NCBI GenBank assembly: GCA_003023745.1
Contig: PXYV01000003.1
Span: 54,867-118,866 of the forward strand
Length of the DNA stretch: 64,000 nucleotides
Source of the DNA: Sulfobacillus acidophilus
Lineage (GTDB): Bacteria > Bacillota > Sulfobacillia > Sulfobacillales > Sulfobacillaceae
Reading direction: 5' to 3'
Under the pieces are notes generated by a model. That model saw only the letters and a list, made by a program, of their open reading frames with translations. It was not told the DNA's origin and ran no database searches. Every line of letters starts with the position of its first letter. The first letter of the stretch is position 1. Below, piece after piece: positions 1 to 9,910 of the stretch. A program made the translations under genes and the position numbers.

Positions 1-1
1 C

Positions 2-88
2 AAGGAAGAAAAGCTGGGCTTGGTCAAAGGCTTTTCGGCGCGCATGCGCATGTATTGGGAAATTATCCGGGAAATACCCCGAGTCTAG
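2..88 (+). CDS. 3' end of an unidentified gene (partial)
   Basis: An open frame runs in from the left edge for 28 codons and stops at TAG 86-88, 25 bases before polC. The visible tail is basic and ends in WEIIREIPRV. In relatives the gene before polC is often proS, ispG or rseP, but this tail matches none that I can recall. The gene cannot be identified from this fragment. Confidence 0.5.
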   Translation, partial: KEEKLGLVKGFSARMRMYWEIIREIPRV

Positions 89-113
89 CGGCAATCATAT
101 TGAGGTGTAATTC

Positions 114-3100
114 ATGGGGGACAACCGATTTTCACACTGGCAGCGGGCGCAGGGATGGGAGGGCGCGCCGCTTTTTGTGGTGGCGGTGAAACTGCTGGAG
201 CGTGAGTTAAGCGTCGAGTGCGTGGGTGAAGTACCCGAGCGCGGACTAGAGATGCTGGCGGACTTAGCAACCGATTTGTCGAGGCAATGGCAGGTCACCG
301 TCCGGTTTGTGGTCTCGCCCCGACAGATCGAAGAAGCCGTTATGCGCGTGTTACCGCCCGCGCTGACAAGGATCATCGGGGAGCATGCGGTGCAGCTACA
401 TAGCCAACAACTGACGTTAACGTTTCCCAGTCCAATTGCCGAAGCGCTTTTTGTCAAATGGGGCGGGCCGGGGCGGCTGAAACGGGAAATAACCGAACTG
501 CAGAACTACTCCATTGAGACGGTCACAAGCGAGGTTGAACCCCCGCCCCCGGATCAACCGGTCAGCCTAAACCTGGCGACTATCAGTCAGGACGACGTCA
601 TCGGTCGCCTTTCGCAGACGGCCGAGCCGGAACCGATCAGGCAACTGGCAGACGCAGGGCACGCGGTCGTAGCCGGGCAAATCTTTCAGCGGGACGTCCG
701 CGAGGGTCGGGATGGCTCGCGACACTGGACGTGGACGATTACCGATGAGACAAGTGCATTACGGCTGACGTACAGTGAACGCAAAAACACGGCCAAAATC
801 TCGGATGACATGTGGCCAGTAGGAACTCAGGTGCTTGTCGAAGGAGAGCTTGAACGGGACAAGTTTACGCAAGAACAAGTATTACGTGTCAAAGCGGGAA
901 GGGCCATACCGGTGCCGGCGATTTTAACGCGCGATGTTCGCCCACGGGTTGAACTGCATGTGCACACCAAAATGAGCGCCATGGACAGCCTTATCGCGCC
1001 GCGCGACCTCTTTCGCGCCGCACAAGAGGCGGGGATGTCGGCCGTAGCCGTGGTCGATCACGGTGTCGTCCAGTCCTTTCCGGAGTGGGACAGTTTAGCT
1101 CAATCCACGGGTGTGCACGCCCTTTATGGGGTTGAGGTCTATATGGTTGAATCAGAAGCGTACCCCTTAAGCGGGGGATATGCCAACAACTGGAGAGATC
1201 GTCCATTGGTGGTGGTCGATGTCGAGACCACCGGCCTAAGCCCCCGGAGTCATCAAGTGATTGAATTAGGCGCGGTCAAGCTGGTAGGCGGGCAAATCCA
1301 AGAGACGTTTCACCGTCTCGTTCGTCCGCGTCGTAGCATCTCCAAAGATACCGAACGCATTACGGGCATCACAGAGAAGACTCTCTTGGGCGGTATCTCC
1401 GAAGTAGAATTGTGGCAAGAATTTTTTGCCTTTCTAGGCGATGGTGTTTTAGCGGCCCATAACGCACGGTTTGATATGGGGTTCGTCAGGGCGGGATTTG
1501 ATCTCGTGTACCCGGGACAAGAGTTTGATCCGCCGGTGCTTGACACGCTGGCATTGGCACGCGTGGCGGTGCCGGGCCTCAAGAGCTACGGTCTGGAACC
1601 TCTGACCAATCATTATCGCATTGCTTTGCCCCAGCATCATCGAGCGTTGGCGGATGCAGAAGCGACGGCGCACCTCGCCGTGCGGCTGCTCGATGATTTA
1701 GGTCAGCGCGCCCCCCAATGGTCCGGCCAGGATTCTTTACCGTTAAGTCACACCATGGGCCGCCCCGTCCCCGTCACCCTCTTGGTAAAAGACCAAGAGG
1801 GTCTCGAAGCATTGTACCGTCTCATCAGCGCATCGCACTTGCAATTTTTTTATCGCGTACCACGTGTGCCGCGACAGGCTATCGTGCAGGGGCGGCAACA
1901 TTGGCTAATTGGTTCTTCTTTTCATGATGGAGAGATTTCCGAGGCACTCTTTCGCAACGCGTCTCCGAACGAACGCCGCACCCTGGAGCAATTCTATGAT
2001 TACTGGGAAATTGTGCCGCCTGAGGCAGCGCACAGCCTGATGGCGGAGGGCGCTTTGGATGGACGAGAGGCGGTGCAGGCGTTTTTGACCGATATTGTGG
2101 CTTGGGGGGAAACCGCTAAGCGACCTGTGGTGGCCGTTTCTGATGCCCATTATCTCCGGCCTGTCCATGCCATTTATCGCGATGTCTTGGCGGCGACGGC
2201 CAAGGGGGACTTGCATAATGCCCAGGATGCGCTCTATCTCCGCAGCGGTTCGGAAATGGAGGAGGAATTGTCGTTTTTGTCGCAAGATCGGCGCGACCGG
2301 GTGATTTACAAGGACCCGGAAATGATTGCACAGCAGTTGCAGCCATTACGCCCGGTGCCGCAAGGGCTGTTTTCACCCAATCTGCCTCAAGCAGAAGAGG
2401 TGATCGCGCACGAGCCTTACCGGCGCGCTCGGGAATTGTATGGGGAAAACTTGCCGGACATTGTGCAGCGCCGCCTTGACAAAGAAGTGCAGTCAATCGT
2501 GTCTCATGGTTTTTCCAGCATTTATTATACAGCGCACCGATTAGTGCAAAAGTCACTGGACGACGGCTATTTAGTCGGGTCTCGAGGTTCGGTCGGGTCT
2601 TCGCTGGTCGCCACCCTACTCAATATTACCGAGGTCAATCCCTTGCCCCCACATTACCGCTGTCCGGCTTGTCGGTGGTCCGAGTTTGTTACGGATGGCA
2701 GTTGTGGCAGTGGCTTTGACTTGCCGCCTAAGTCCTGCCCTGTCTGTCAAACTCTTCTGCTTTGTGACGGCCAGGACATCCCCTTTGAAACTTTCTTAGG
2801 GTTTGAAGGGGACAAGGTGCCTGACATCGATTTGAACTTCTCAGGCGAATATCAGACCGAAATTCATCGTTATACGGAGGCATTGTTTGGCCAAGGACAT
2901 GTGTTTCGCGCAGGCACCATCGCCACCATCGCCGACAAAACTGCCTTCGGTTTGGTCAAAGCCTGGGCACGTGACCGCGGGCGGGAGCTTTCGGGTGCGG
3001 AAATTGACTGGCTGGCGGCGTCGTTAACGGGAGTGAAGCGCACTACCGGTCAACACCCGGGTGGACTTATGGTGGTGCCACACGATGACGATATTCATCG

Positions 3101-4241
3101 GTTTTCTCCTGTTCAGCACCCGGCCGACGATCGCAATTCAGAGGTCGTGACAACCCATTTTGACTACCACTCAATTGAAGGCCGGTTACTGAAGCTAGAC
3201 CTACTGGGACACGATGATCCTACGGCTATTCGAATGCTGGAAGATTTGACTGGTATTAAGGCGAAAGACGTGCCGTTTCAAGATGAGGCAACGATGAGTT
3301 TATTCAGTGGCGTGTCTGCCCTGGGGGTTAGGCCCGACGACATCAAAAGCCCAGTTGGTTCGTTGGGAATTCCAGAGTTTGGCACGCGCTTTGTCCGCCA
3401 GATGTTGCTGGAAACGCGCCCGCGCACGTTTGCCGAATTGGTCCGTATTTCAGGCTTATCTCATGGTACGGAGGTGTGGACCAACAATGCGCAAGAGTTG
3501 ATTCGGCAAAAGACCGCGACTTTGTCCGAAGTCATTGCAACCCGTGATGACATTATGACCTACTTAATTAGCCGCCATATTGCGCCCAAAACGGCCTTTG
3601 CGATTTCCGAATCGGTGCGCAAGGGGCGAGGGCTTTCCTCGGACATGGCCGACACCATGCGTGCTGCTGGTGTGCCAGAGTGGTACATCGATTCCTGTCG
3701 ACATATCTCCTACTTGTTTCCTAAAGCGCATGCCGCTGCATACGTGATGATGGGGTGGCGCATCGCCTGGTTTAAAGTCCATTACCCACTCGCTTATTAC
3801 GCCACCTATTTTTCCGTACGGGCTGGAGATTTTGAGCCCGAGGCTGCGCTACGGGGCCTAACCGCCGTGAATCAAGCGCTGTCCAGCATTGAAGAAAAGG
3901 GGTCTGAGGCCAGCCCCAAAGAAAAGGGATTGGTCACGGTGTTGGAGATCATGCGGGAAATGCTGGCACGGGGATATCGATTCAAATCGGTCGATCTCGA
4001 GCGTTCCCACGGCACTCGCTTTCTCATTGACCAAGATGCGCTTGTCATTCCCTTCGCGGCGCTGCCGGGCTTGGGAGTGAACGCGGCCCGCCACATTATC
4101 GCAGCCCGGTCGGACCAACCTTTTTTGTCGGTGGACGACCTCCGTCAGCGCGCCCGCCTGTCCAAGAGCATTGTTGAGCTGCTGCGGTCCCACGGTGCCC
4201 TGAAAGACTTGGGCGAAACCAGTCAGCTTGGCTTCTTTTAA
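114..4241 (+). CDS. polC: DNA polymerase III alpha subunit, PolC type
   Basis: This is the Gram-positive replicative polymerase with built-in proofreading (1375 aa; family about 1430). An OB-fold region lies near residues 190-270. The PHP domain starts near 278 (ELHVHTKMSAMDS). The 3'-5' exonuclease is inserted in it at about 365-530 (VVDVETTGL, AHNARFD, HRALADAEAT), the arrangement that separates PolC from DnaE. A four-cysteine zinc module follows near 849-880 (CPAC...CPVC). The polymerase Asp motif PDIDLNFSGEYQ is near 903. The ATG start follows GAGGTG. Its stop codon overlaps the ATG of the next gene. Confidence 0.98.
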   Translation: MGDNRFSHWQRAQGWEGAPLFVVAVKLLERELSVECVGEVPERGLEMLADLATDLSRQWQVTVRFVVSPRQIEEAVMRVLPPALTRIIGEHAVQLHSQQLTLTFPSPIAEALFVKWGGPGRLKREITELQNYSIETVTSEVEPPPPDQPVSLNLATISQDDVIGRLSQTAEPEPIRQLADAGHAVVAGQIFQRDVREGRDGSRHWTWTITDETSALRLTYSERKNTAKISDDMWPVGTQVLVEGELERDKFTQEQVLRVKAGRAIPVPAILTRDVRPRVELHVHTKMSAMDSLIAPRDLFRAAQEAGMSAVAVVDHGVVQSFPEWDSLAQSTGVHALYGVEVYMVESEAYPLSGGYANNWRDRPLVVVDVETTGLSPRSHQVIELGAVKLVGGQIQETFHRLVRPRRSISKDTERITGITEKTLLGGISEVELWQEFFAFLGDGVLAAHNARFDMGFVRAGFDLVYPGQEFDPPVLDTLALARVAVPGLKSYGLEPLTNHYRIALPQHHRALADAEATAHLAVRLLDDLGQRAPQWSGQDSLPLSHTMGRPVPVTLLVKDQEGLEALYRLISASHLQFFYRVPRVPRQAIVQGRQHWLIGSSFHDGEISEALFRNASPNERRTLEQFYDYWEIVPPEAAHSLMAEGALDGREAVQAFLTDIVAWGETAKRPVVAVSDAHYLRPVHAIYRDVLAATAKGDLHNAQDALYLRSGSEMEEELSFLSQDRRDRVIYKDPEMIAQQLQPLRPVPQGLFSPNLPQAEEVIAHEPYRRARELYGENLPDIVQRRLDKEVQSIVSHGFSSIYYTAHRLVQKSLDDGYLVGSRGSVGSSLVATLLNITEVNPLPPHYRCPACRWSEFVTDGSCGSGFDLPPKSCPVCQTLLLCDGQDIPFETFLGFEGDKVPDIDLNFSGEYQTEIHRYTEALFGQGHVFRAGTIATIADKTAFGLVKAWARDRGRELSGAEIDWLAASLTGVKRTTGQHPGGLMVVPHDDDIHRFSPVQHPADDRNSEVVTTHFDYHSIEGRLLKLDLLGHDDPTAIRMLEDLTGIKAKDVPFQDEATMSLFSGVSALGVRPDDIKSPVGSLGIPEFGTRFVRQMLLETRPRTFAELVRISGLSHGTEVWTNNAQELIRQKTATLSEVIATRDDIMTYLISRHIAPKTAFAISESVRKGRGLSSDMADTMRAAGVPEWYIDSCRHISYLFPKAHAAAYVMMGWRIAWFKVHYPLAYYATYFSVRAGDFEPEAALRGLTAVNQALSSIEEKGSEASPKEKGLVTVLEIMREMLARGYRFKSVDLERSHGTRFLIDQDALVIPFAALPGLGVNAARHIIAARSDQPFLSVDDLRQRARLSKSIVELLRSHGALKDLGETSQLGFF

Positions 4242-5431
4242 TGACTGGGTTTCGGATTCTGCGCGAGCCGCGCCAGTATCCCGCGGCATTTTGGGGCGCC
4301 TTGGCGGCCGAATTAGTTGTGCAAACAGGCTTTGGAGCAATTTTGCCATTGCTTCCCCAATTCGTGCGCTCGCACGGGTTCCCTTTAGCCGACATGGGAT
4401 TGATGGCGGCGTCATACGCCGCTGTGTCCTTTCTGGCCCAAGCCTGGCTTGGCGGTGTCGCGGACCGGTGGGGTCGCAAACGTCTCATGGTTGCAGGGGG
4501 TATGGTAGAAACTCTGGGTACAGCGGGATTTCTGCTGCGCCTGCATCCCGCGGGGTATATTGGGTGCCGAATTTTGCAGGGGGTGGGCAGTGCGGCCGTC
4601 GTGCCTGCCGCAAATGCCCTCGTGGCCGACGTGGTTGATGAGGATCGTCGGGGCCGCGCCTACGGGTTGATGGCTGCAGCCGGCAGTGCCGGTTTTGCCA
4701 TTGGGCCGATGATGGGTGGAGTGGCGGGTGCCGCCTGGGGCTTGGCAGCCCCTTTTGTTGTGGGTGTGATCTTAAACCTGATTGCAACAGTGGTCATGAT
4801 GCTTACGTTGCCGACAACTCGTCTCAATCGTCGGCCCGTACGGATGGCACACCAGTCACTTTCTCTCTTGTTGCGCCCGATTTGGCCCTATTTTTGGGTG
4901 ATGTTTGCCTGGATGGGCCTGTCGGGAATGTACGATACCACCTGGAGTCTCTATATGGAATCTTTGGGCGCCGGCAAGTGGGTCATTGGCCTATCCTTTA
5001 CCCTATTTGCGCTGCCGCTCCTACTGTTCAATGTTCTAGGGGGAAGGTTAGCCGACCGGCGGCTCCAGCGACATTGGATTATCCTTGCCGGCACCGGCTT
5101 ACAAACCATGACGGTGGCGTTTTACGTGGTGTCGCACTCGGCTTGGCTGTCAATTGCCGTGTCGGTCCTGGAAGCTGCCGCCATGAGTCTGACCGGACCC
5201 GCATTGTCGGCTTCCGTCATGGATACCGTATCAAGCGAACACTATGGAGCGGTACAAGGGTGGTTTCAGGCCAGTGGCACGCTCGGCGCGGCAATGCTTG
5301 CGCTTGCTAGTGGGCCGCTGCTCGTGGGGCACGCCAACCATCCATTTATCTTGGGGTCAGCGCTATTATTGGTGACCACGCTCGGCGTGGCTGGCGTGTG
5401 GCGGCCCTGGCGGCGTCGCACCGAGTTGTGA
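4241..5431 (+). CDS. MFS transporter
   Basis: This is a 396-aa hydrophobic protein with about 12 predicted membrane segments. The MFS motif A is visible between helices 2 and 3 (GGVADRWGRKRLM). It probably exports a small molecule or drug, but the substrate cannot be told from sequence. Its ATG shares one base with the polC stop (TAATG), so it is probably co-transcribed and translationally coupled. In Bacillus this position holds rimP, so the gene looks like a lineage-specific insertion or replacement. Its stop codon overlaps the -35 element of the promoter proposed for nusA. Confidence 0.9.
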   Translation: MTGFRILREPRQYPAAFWGALAAELVVQTGFGAILPLLPQFVRSHGFPLADMGLMAASYAAVSFLAQAWLGGVADRWGRKRLMVAGGMVETLGTAGFLLRLHPAGYIGCRILQGVGSAAVVPAANALVADVVDEDRRGRAYGLMAAAGSAGFAIGPMMGGVAGAAWGLAAPFVVGVILNLIATVVMMLTLPTTRLNRRPVRMAHQSLSLLLRPIWPYFWVMFAWMGLSGMYDTTWSLYMESLGAGKWVIGLSFTLFALPLLLFNVLGGRLADRRLQRHWIILAGTGLQTMTVAFYVVSHSAWLSIAVSVLEAAAMSLTGPALSASVMDTVSSEHYGAVQGWFQASGTLGAAMLALASGPLLVGHANHPFILGSALLLVTTLGVAGVWRPWRRRTEL

Positions 5432-5454
5432 GATGGCAGCCGTTGTGCTATGAT
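5426..5454 (+). promoter_or_regulatory. Sigma-A-type promoter of the nusA operon
   Basis: The -35 TTGTGA (5426-5431) is 17 bases from the -10 TATGAT (5449-5454). A TG one base before the -10 makes it an extended -10 promoter. It lies at the end of the MFS gene and points into the nusA leader. Confidence 0.6.
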
Positions 5455-5504
5455 GCTCATAGTTAGAGGTGCAATGGGGGCCTCGTGGGTCTAGTTTGTG
5501 ACTC

Positions 5505-5533
5505 AGAGTGGGGAGAAAGAGCCCACTCTTTTC
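5505..5533 (+). terminator. Leader hairpin / possible attenuator before nusA
   Basis: An 8-bp perfect stem (AGAGTGGG 5505-5512 with CCCACTCT 5522-5529) closes a 9-base loop and is followed by TTTT. It lies downstream of the promoter and 43 bases before nusA, so it could attenuate the operon. NusA itself influences pausing and termination at such hairpins, so feedback is possible but is inference. Confidence 0.6.
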
Positions 5534-5575
5534 GCTTGACAAGGGCCGACCACGGTTTAAGGGAGGACTTCGCCA

Positions 5576-6628
5576 ATGAACAACGAGTTGATGGCGGCGC
5601 TAGACGATCTCGAACGGGAAAAGGGCGTCGACAAGGAAGTTTTGTTTCAAGCCATTGAGTCGGCCTTAATATCCGCTTATCGGAGAAATTTTGGTTCGGC
5701 ACAAAACGTCCGGGTACATCTCAATCGAGAAACCGGGGCTACCGAAGTCTATGCACAAAAGACGGTGGTGGCCAAAGCAGAGGACCATCGACTGGAAGTC
5801 GGGATTGACGAGGCGTCGGAAATCCGCCCTGGTGTCATGGAAGGGGACGTCATCGAGTTTGAGATCACCCCCAAGAACTTTGGCCGGATTGCCGCCCAAA
5901 CTGCCAAGCAAGTCATTGTGCAGCGCATCCGCGAAGCTGAGCGGGGCATGATTTACGACGAATATGCTGGTCGTGAAGGTGACATCGTGACCGGTATGGT
6001 GCAACGCATGGAGCGCGGTTTGGTGTTCATTGATTTGGGACGGACCGAAGCCATTCTCATGCCAAGCGAACAAGTGCCCGGTGAATATTTGCGACCCAAC
6101 GAGCGCGTGAAATTGTACGTCGTTGAAGTGCGCAAAACGACGAAAGGGCCCCAAGTTTATTTGTCACGCAGTCATCCCGGGTTGATTCGACGTTTGTTTG
6201 AACTGGAAGTTCCGGAAATTCATGACGGGGTGGTTGAAATTCGCGGGTTGGCCCGCGAAGCGGGGGCACGCACTAAAATCGCCGTCTGGGCAGAAGATCC
6301 CAATGTCGATCCGGTGGGAGCCTGTGTAGGGGCTAAGGGTCAAAGGGTTCAAGCCATTGTCAACGAACTGCGGGGCGAAAAGCTTGACATTATTGCCTGG
6401 GATCCGGATCCGGCGGTATTCGTTTCCAACGCGTTGTCACCGGCCCATGTGACAGAGGTCGAAATTGACGAAGGAGCGCGCTCGGCTCGCGCCATCGTGC
6501 CCGACAACCAATTGTCTTTGGGAATCGGAAAAGAGGGTCAAAATGCGCGCCTGGCTGCAAAGCTGACGGGTTGGCGGGTTGACTTGCGACCCGAGTCGCA
6601 GGTGGAGCGAGGAGGGTTTTGGGCGTGA
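5576..6628 (+). CDS. nusA: Transcription termination/antitermination factor NusA
   Basis: NusA binds RNA polymerase and modulates pausing, termination and antitermination. The protein is 350 aa, like the short Firmicute form without C-terminal acidic repeats. The order is an N-terminal polymerase-binding domain (1-125), S1 domain (about 135-200, GDIVTGMVQRMERGLVFIDL), KH1 (about 230-280, VGACVGAKGQRVQAI) and KH2 (about 300-345, LGIGKEGQNARLAAKL). A strong GGGAGGA ribosome site precedes the ATG. It heads an operon with overlapping genes; its TGA overlaps the GTG start of ylxR. Confidence 0.98.
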   Translation: MNNELMAALDDLEREKGVDKEVLFQAIESALISAYRRNFGSAQNVRVHLNRETGATEVYAQKTVVAKAEDHRLEVGIDEASEIRPGVMEGDVIEFEITPKNFGRIAAQTAKQVIVQRIREAERGMIYDEYAGREGDIVTGMVQRMERGLVFIDLGRTEAILMPSEQVPGEYLRPNERVKLYVVEVRKTTKGPQVYLSRSHPGLIRRLFELEVPEIHDGVVEIRGLAREAGARTKIAVWAEDPNVDPVGACVGAKGQRVQAIVNELRGEKLDIIAWDPDPAVFVSNALSPAHVTEVEIDEGARSARAIVPDNQLSLGIGKEGQNARLAAKLTGWRVDLRPESQVERGGFWA

Positions 6629-6894
6629 CCATTCGGAAGGTGCCGATGCGAACGTGTGTTGCGTGTCAAACCACACGCCCCAAACGCGAACTTGTACGAG
6701 TAGTACGAACAGCCGCGGGAACGCTCGTGTTGGATCGACGCGGGAAGGTGTCCGGGCGCGGCGCCTATATTTGCCCGGATCCGGATTGTGTGCACAAGGC
6801 ATTGACAGGACACAGATTGGAACGAGCGCTGGAGGTTCAGCTAACGGATGAACTAGTGGCGGAACTACAGCGCATCGAGCGAGGGTCAGTGTGA
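6625..6894 (+). CDS. ylxR: YlxR / RnpM family RNA-binding protein
   Basis: This is a small basic protein of 89 aa with family signatures PMRTCVACQTTRPKRELVRVV at the N-terminus and RGAYICPD with a Cys pair in the middle. YlxR (RnpM) binds RNA and has been reported as an RNase P modulator. I chose GTG 6625 rather than the upstream TTG 6619 because AGGAGGG at 6610-6616 is correctly spaced only for GTG and the start overlaps the nusA stop (GTGA). The stop in turn overlaps the GTG of ylxQ. Confidence 0.92.
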   Translation: MTIRKVPMRTCVACQTTRPKRELVRVVRTAAGTLVLDRRGKVSGRGAYICPDPDCVHKALTGHRLERALEVQLTDELVAELQRIERGSV

Positions 6895-7607
6895 CGGATA
6901 AGTGGCTAAATCTGTTGGGCTTAGCCCGCCGGGCAGGCAAGGTGGCGCCAGGAGAGAATCAGACCAGCCTAGCCATGCGGCGCCAAACCGCGTCATTGTT
7001 GATATTGGCGCAAGACGCAGGGCCATCATTGTATCGCAAGTATCACTTGTGGGTCCAGGATTTGAACGTACCGCTTGTGCGCATGGGAACCAAGTCCTCG
7101 TTAGGAAGAGCCATCGGCATGGGGCCGCACGCGGTACTTGCGATATTGGACAAGGAGTTCGGCGAACGGATTCTTAAAGAGATGCGAACAAGTGCAGGGG
7201 GGATTTTTCTTGGCAGAAAAGGACAAGGACAAGATCAGGGTATACGAACTGGCCAAAGAGCTAAAATTGGACAGTCGTCGCCTCATCGATCTGTTGCATC
7301 GGTTAAAGGTGGAGAACATCAAAAACCATATGAGCACGGTCGAGCCAGAAGCGGTGAAGACGGTGCGCGACATCATGGAGGGAAAACTTCCGCCGGAACC
7401 CAAACCGGAACCGAAGCCCGCTCCGCGTCCCGCCGTGCCGAGGCCGGCCACACCCAACCGGCCCGTGTTGGAAAATCGGAGCACGGGTCGCGACGCACGG
7501 CCGGGTCCGACGACGCCGGGGGTCGATCGCAGCACACCGCCCCCGCACCCCACCGACCGGGCTCCACGCCCCAGCGAACGGATGGCGCGCCCAAGCGACC
7601 GCACTAG
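6891..7607 (+). CDS. ylxQ: YlxQ, L7Ae-family RNA-binding protein, with unusual overlapping extension
   Basis: Residues 1-98 match YlxQ, a small L7Ae/L30e-type kink-turn RNA-binding protein (WLNLLGLARRAGKV; VPLVRMGTKSSLGRAIG; HAVLAILDKEFG). The family is normally about 100 aa. Here the frame does not stop but continues to 7607, giving 238 aa. The last 130 or so residues are Gly/Arg/Ser/His-rich, have no recognisable fold and are read in a different frame through the start and Pro-rich linker of infB. The extension may be a by-product of biased codon composition, or a frameshift may hide the normal stop. The L7Ae part is secure; the tail is doubtful. Confidence 0.8.
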   Translation: MTDKWLNLLGLARRAGKVAPGENQTSLAMRRQTASLLILAQDAGPSLYRKYHLWVQDLNVPLVRMGTKSSLGRAIGMGPHAVLAILDKEFGERILKEMRTSAGGIFLGRKGQGQDQGIRTGQRAKIGQSSPHRSVASVKGGEHQKPYEHGRARSGEDGARHHGGKTSAGTQTGTEARSASRRAEAGHTQPARVGKSEHGSRRTAGSDDAGGRSQHTAPAPHRPGSTPQRTDGAPKRPH

Positions 7608-9846
7608 CGCTCGGCCCAGTTATCCCGCGCGCGCCGAGTCGCCCGCAGTTAGTCGGCCGCCGAGTCCAGCCTCGAACCGAACCACTCATGTGCCTAGCGG
7701 CGGCCGACAAGACAACTGGCGCGGATCGAGCCCGAGTCGGCCCTCCACATCAGGAGTGAATCCGCGGCCGGCGCCATCAGGAAGCGGACGTCCGCAGTCT
7801 GGCCCTCCGCGGTCTGGAAGTGGTTCGCGCCCAGGGGGATCGTCGCAAAGAACATTTGGCGCCAATCGCAACACCGGTCGACCTGTCACCGTACCGCCGC
7901 CGGCCGCTCCGGCTCGGCCGGCACGGGAACAAAGTCGGCGCGGCACCTTTCGCGATCGCCGCAACATCAATAATTTTGAGGGGCGCAAGGGCCGTAATTG
8001 GATGGAGGACGAAGACTTCGGCGGGAGGCACAAGAAAGGACATAAGTCGCATCAGCCGCGTGTGGAGGCACCGATGCCCCCAGTTCAACGGCGCGTGGTG
8101 ATCAGCGGTCCGGTGGTTGTAAAGGATTTAGCGGAGCAACTAGGTGCTAAAGCGACCGACCTCATTAAACGATTGATCGCGCTTGGTGTCATGGTGGGAG
8201 TCAATAACGAGATCGATAAGGAGACGGCCATCATCGTGGCGGGCGAATTGGGTGCGGAGGTGGAAGAACGCGCCTCTGTGCGGGAACGCGAGGAATTGTT
8301 GCTACAAGGGGAGGAAGACCAAGAACATGAATTAACTGAACGCCCACCTGTCGTAACGGTGATGGGTCATGTTGATCATGGGAAAACGTCGTTGCTTGAC
8401 AAAATTCGCTCGTCGCGGGTGACCGCCAGCGAGGCAGGCGGCATCACGCAGCATATTGGAGCGTCGGTCATTGAGTGGCAGGGGCGGCGCATTGTGTTTT
8501 TAGATACCCCAGGTCACGAGGCCTTTACGGCTATGCGCGCCCGGGGAGCGCAAGTCACCGATGTTGCGGTTCTGGTGGTAGCCGCCAATGACGGGGTGAT
8601 GCCTCAGACCGTTGAAGCAATTAATCATGCCAAAGCCGCCAACGTGCCAATTGTGGTCGCGATCAATAAAATTGATCTACCTGATGCCAATCCAGATCGG
8701 GTGCGTACCGAGCTCACCGAGCATGGGCTTGTTTCCGAAGAGTGGGGCGGTGATACCATGATGGTTCCGGTGTCAGCGCGCACCGGCGAAGGGCTGGATC
8801 AATTACTCGAAGCTTTACTGCTGCAGGCCGATGTCATGGAACTCAAGGCCAACCCCAATCGCGCGGCGTCGGGAACCGTCATCGAAGCGCAGTTGGACCG
8901 TGGGCGCGGCCCCGTGGCCACGGTCTTGGTGAGTCGTGGTACCTTGCACGTGGGCGACGTGTTTTTGTCGGGATCCGTGTACGGTCGGGTACGGGCACTC
9001 ATCAACGACCGGGGCGAGCGCCTTAAAGAGGTTGGCCCCTCTATGCCGGTCGAAGTCTTGGGCTTTAGCCAGTTGCCGGAAGCCGGAGATGACTTTGTGA
9101 TTTTAGACGATGAGCGTCAGGCGAAGTCGATTGCGGACGCGCGCACCAACCGAAGTCGCGCCTCGAGCGAAGGCAACGCTCGTGGGGTTTCATTAGATGA
9201 ATTCTATCAGCGCCTGAAAGATGAGGCGATGCGCGATTTGAACCTCGTTATCAAAGCCGACGTGCATGGTTCAGCGGAGGCCTTGGGCCAGTCGGTAACG
9301 AAGTTGTCTAATGAGGAAGCGCGCGTGCGCGTTTTGCATACCGGAGTGGGATCGGTGACGGAGTCCGATGTCATGTTAGCCCAGGCATCCGGCGCAATTA
9401 TCATCGGTTTTGGGGTCGGTATTGAAGCGAAGGCGCGCCAGTTGGCAGAGCGCGAACACGTGGACATTCGCCAATATCGCATTATCTATGAAGCCCTCGA
9501 TGATGTGAAGCAGGCGTTGGCGGGAATGTTGGCGCCAAAGTTTCAAGAGCTCTTTTTGGGGCGAGCCGAGGTGCGCGAAGTTTTTCGCGTGCCCAAAGTG
9601 GGGGCGGTGGCAGGATGTTATGTCACTGACGGAAAAATTTTGCGCTCCGGTAAGGTGCGGGTATTGCGCGATGGGGCGGTTATTCATGACGGTAGCATTG
9701 CTTCGTTGAAACGCTTTAAAGATGACGTGCGCGAAGTTGCAAGCGGCTACGAATGTGGAATCGGTTTGGAGCGTTTCAACGATATTAAAGTAGGCGATAT
9801 CTTTGAAGTGTACACCCATGAAGAGGTCAAGGCGAGTGCCAGCTGA
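7210..9846 (+). CDS. infB: Translation initiation factor IF-2
   Basis: IF-2 is the GTPase that places initiator tRNA on the small ribosomal subunit. From TTG 7210 the protein is 878 aa. It has an N-terminal IF2_N module ([10 protein letters not shown]), a long Pro/Arg/Ser-rich linker (about 60-280), a second IF2_N (about 300-350), the GTPase domain (G1 GHVDHGKT near 385, DTPGHE, NKID) and the C-terminal beta-barrels. TTG 7210 is preferred over the upstream start at 7138 because AGGGGGG (7196-7202) is 7 bases away and the IF2_N motif begins there. The 5' end lies inside the extended ylxQ frame. Confidence 0.97.
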   Translation: MAEKDKDKIRVYELAKELKLDSRRLIDLLHRLKVENIKNHMSTVEPEAVKTVRDIMEGKLPPEPKPEPKPAPRPAVPRPATPNRPVLENRSTGRDARPGPTTPGVDRSTPPPHPTDRAPRPSERMARPSDRTSARPSYPARAESPAVSRPPSPASNRTTHVPSGGRQDNWRGSSPSRPSTSGVNPRPAPSGSGRPQSGPPRSGSGSRPGGSSQRTFGANRNTGRPVTVPPPAAPARPAREQSRRGTFRDRRNINNFEGRKGRNWMEDEDFGGRHKKGHKSHQPRVEAPMPPVQRRVVISGPVVVKDLAEQLGAKATDLIKRLIALGVMVGVNNEIDKETAIIVAGELGAEVEERASVREREELLLQGEEDQEHELTERPPVVTVMGHVDHGKTSLLDKIRSSRVTASEAGGITQHIGASVIEWQGRRIVFLDTPGHEAFTAMRARGAQVTDVAVLVVAANDGVMPQTVEAINHAKAANVPIVVAINKIDLPDANPDRVRTELTEHGLVSEEWGGDTMMVPVSARTGEGLDQLLEALLLQADVMELKANPNRAASGTVIEAQLDRGRGPVATVLVSRGTLHVGDVFLSGSVYGRVRALINDRGERLKEVGPSMPVEVLGFSQLPEAGDDFVILDDERQAKSIADARTNRSRASSEGNARGVSLDEFYQRLKDEAMRDLNLVIKADVHGSAEALGQSVTKLSNEEARVRVLHTGVGSVTESDVMLAQASGAIIIGFGVGIEAKARQLAEREHVDIRQYRIIYEALDDVKQALAGMLAPKFQELFLGRAEVREVFRVPKVGAVAGCYVTDGKILRSGKVRVLRDGAVIHDGSIASLKRFKDDVREVASGYECGIGLERFNDIKVGDIFEVYTHEEVKASAS

Positions 9847-9910
9847 GTAAGAGCCAGGCACATGCGCGGATCGGCGGAGGGAGGATGCGGCGCGCCCACA
9901 AGGGGTGCCG

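Noticed and set aside
7303..8088. Minus-strand frames opposite the infB linker
   Set aside because: Composition bias of the Pro/Arg/Ser-rich linker keeps several antisense frames open; no family pattern is visible.
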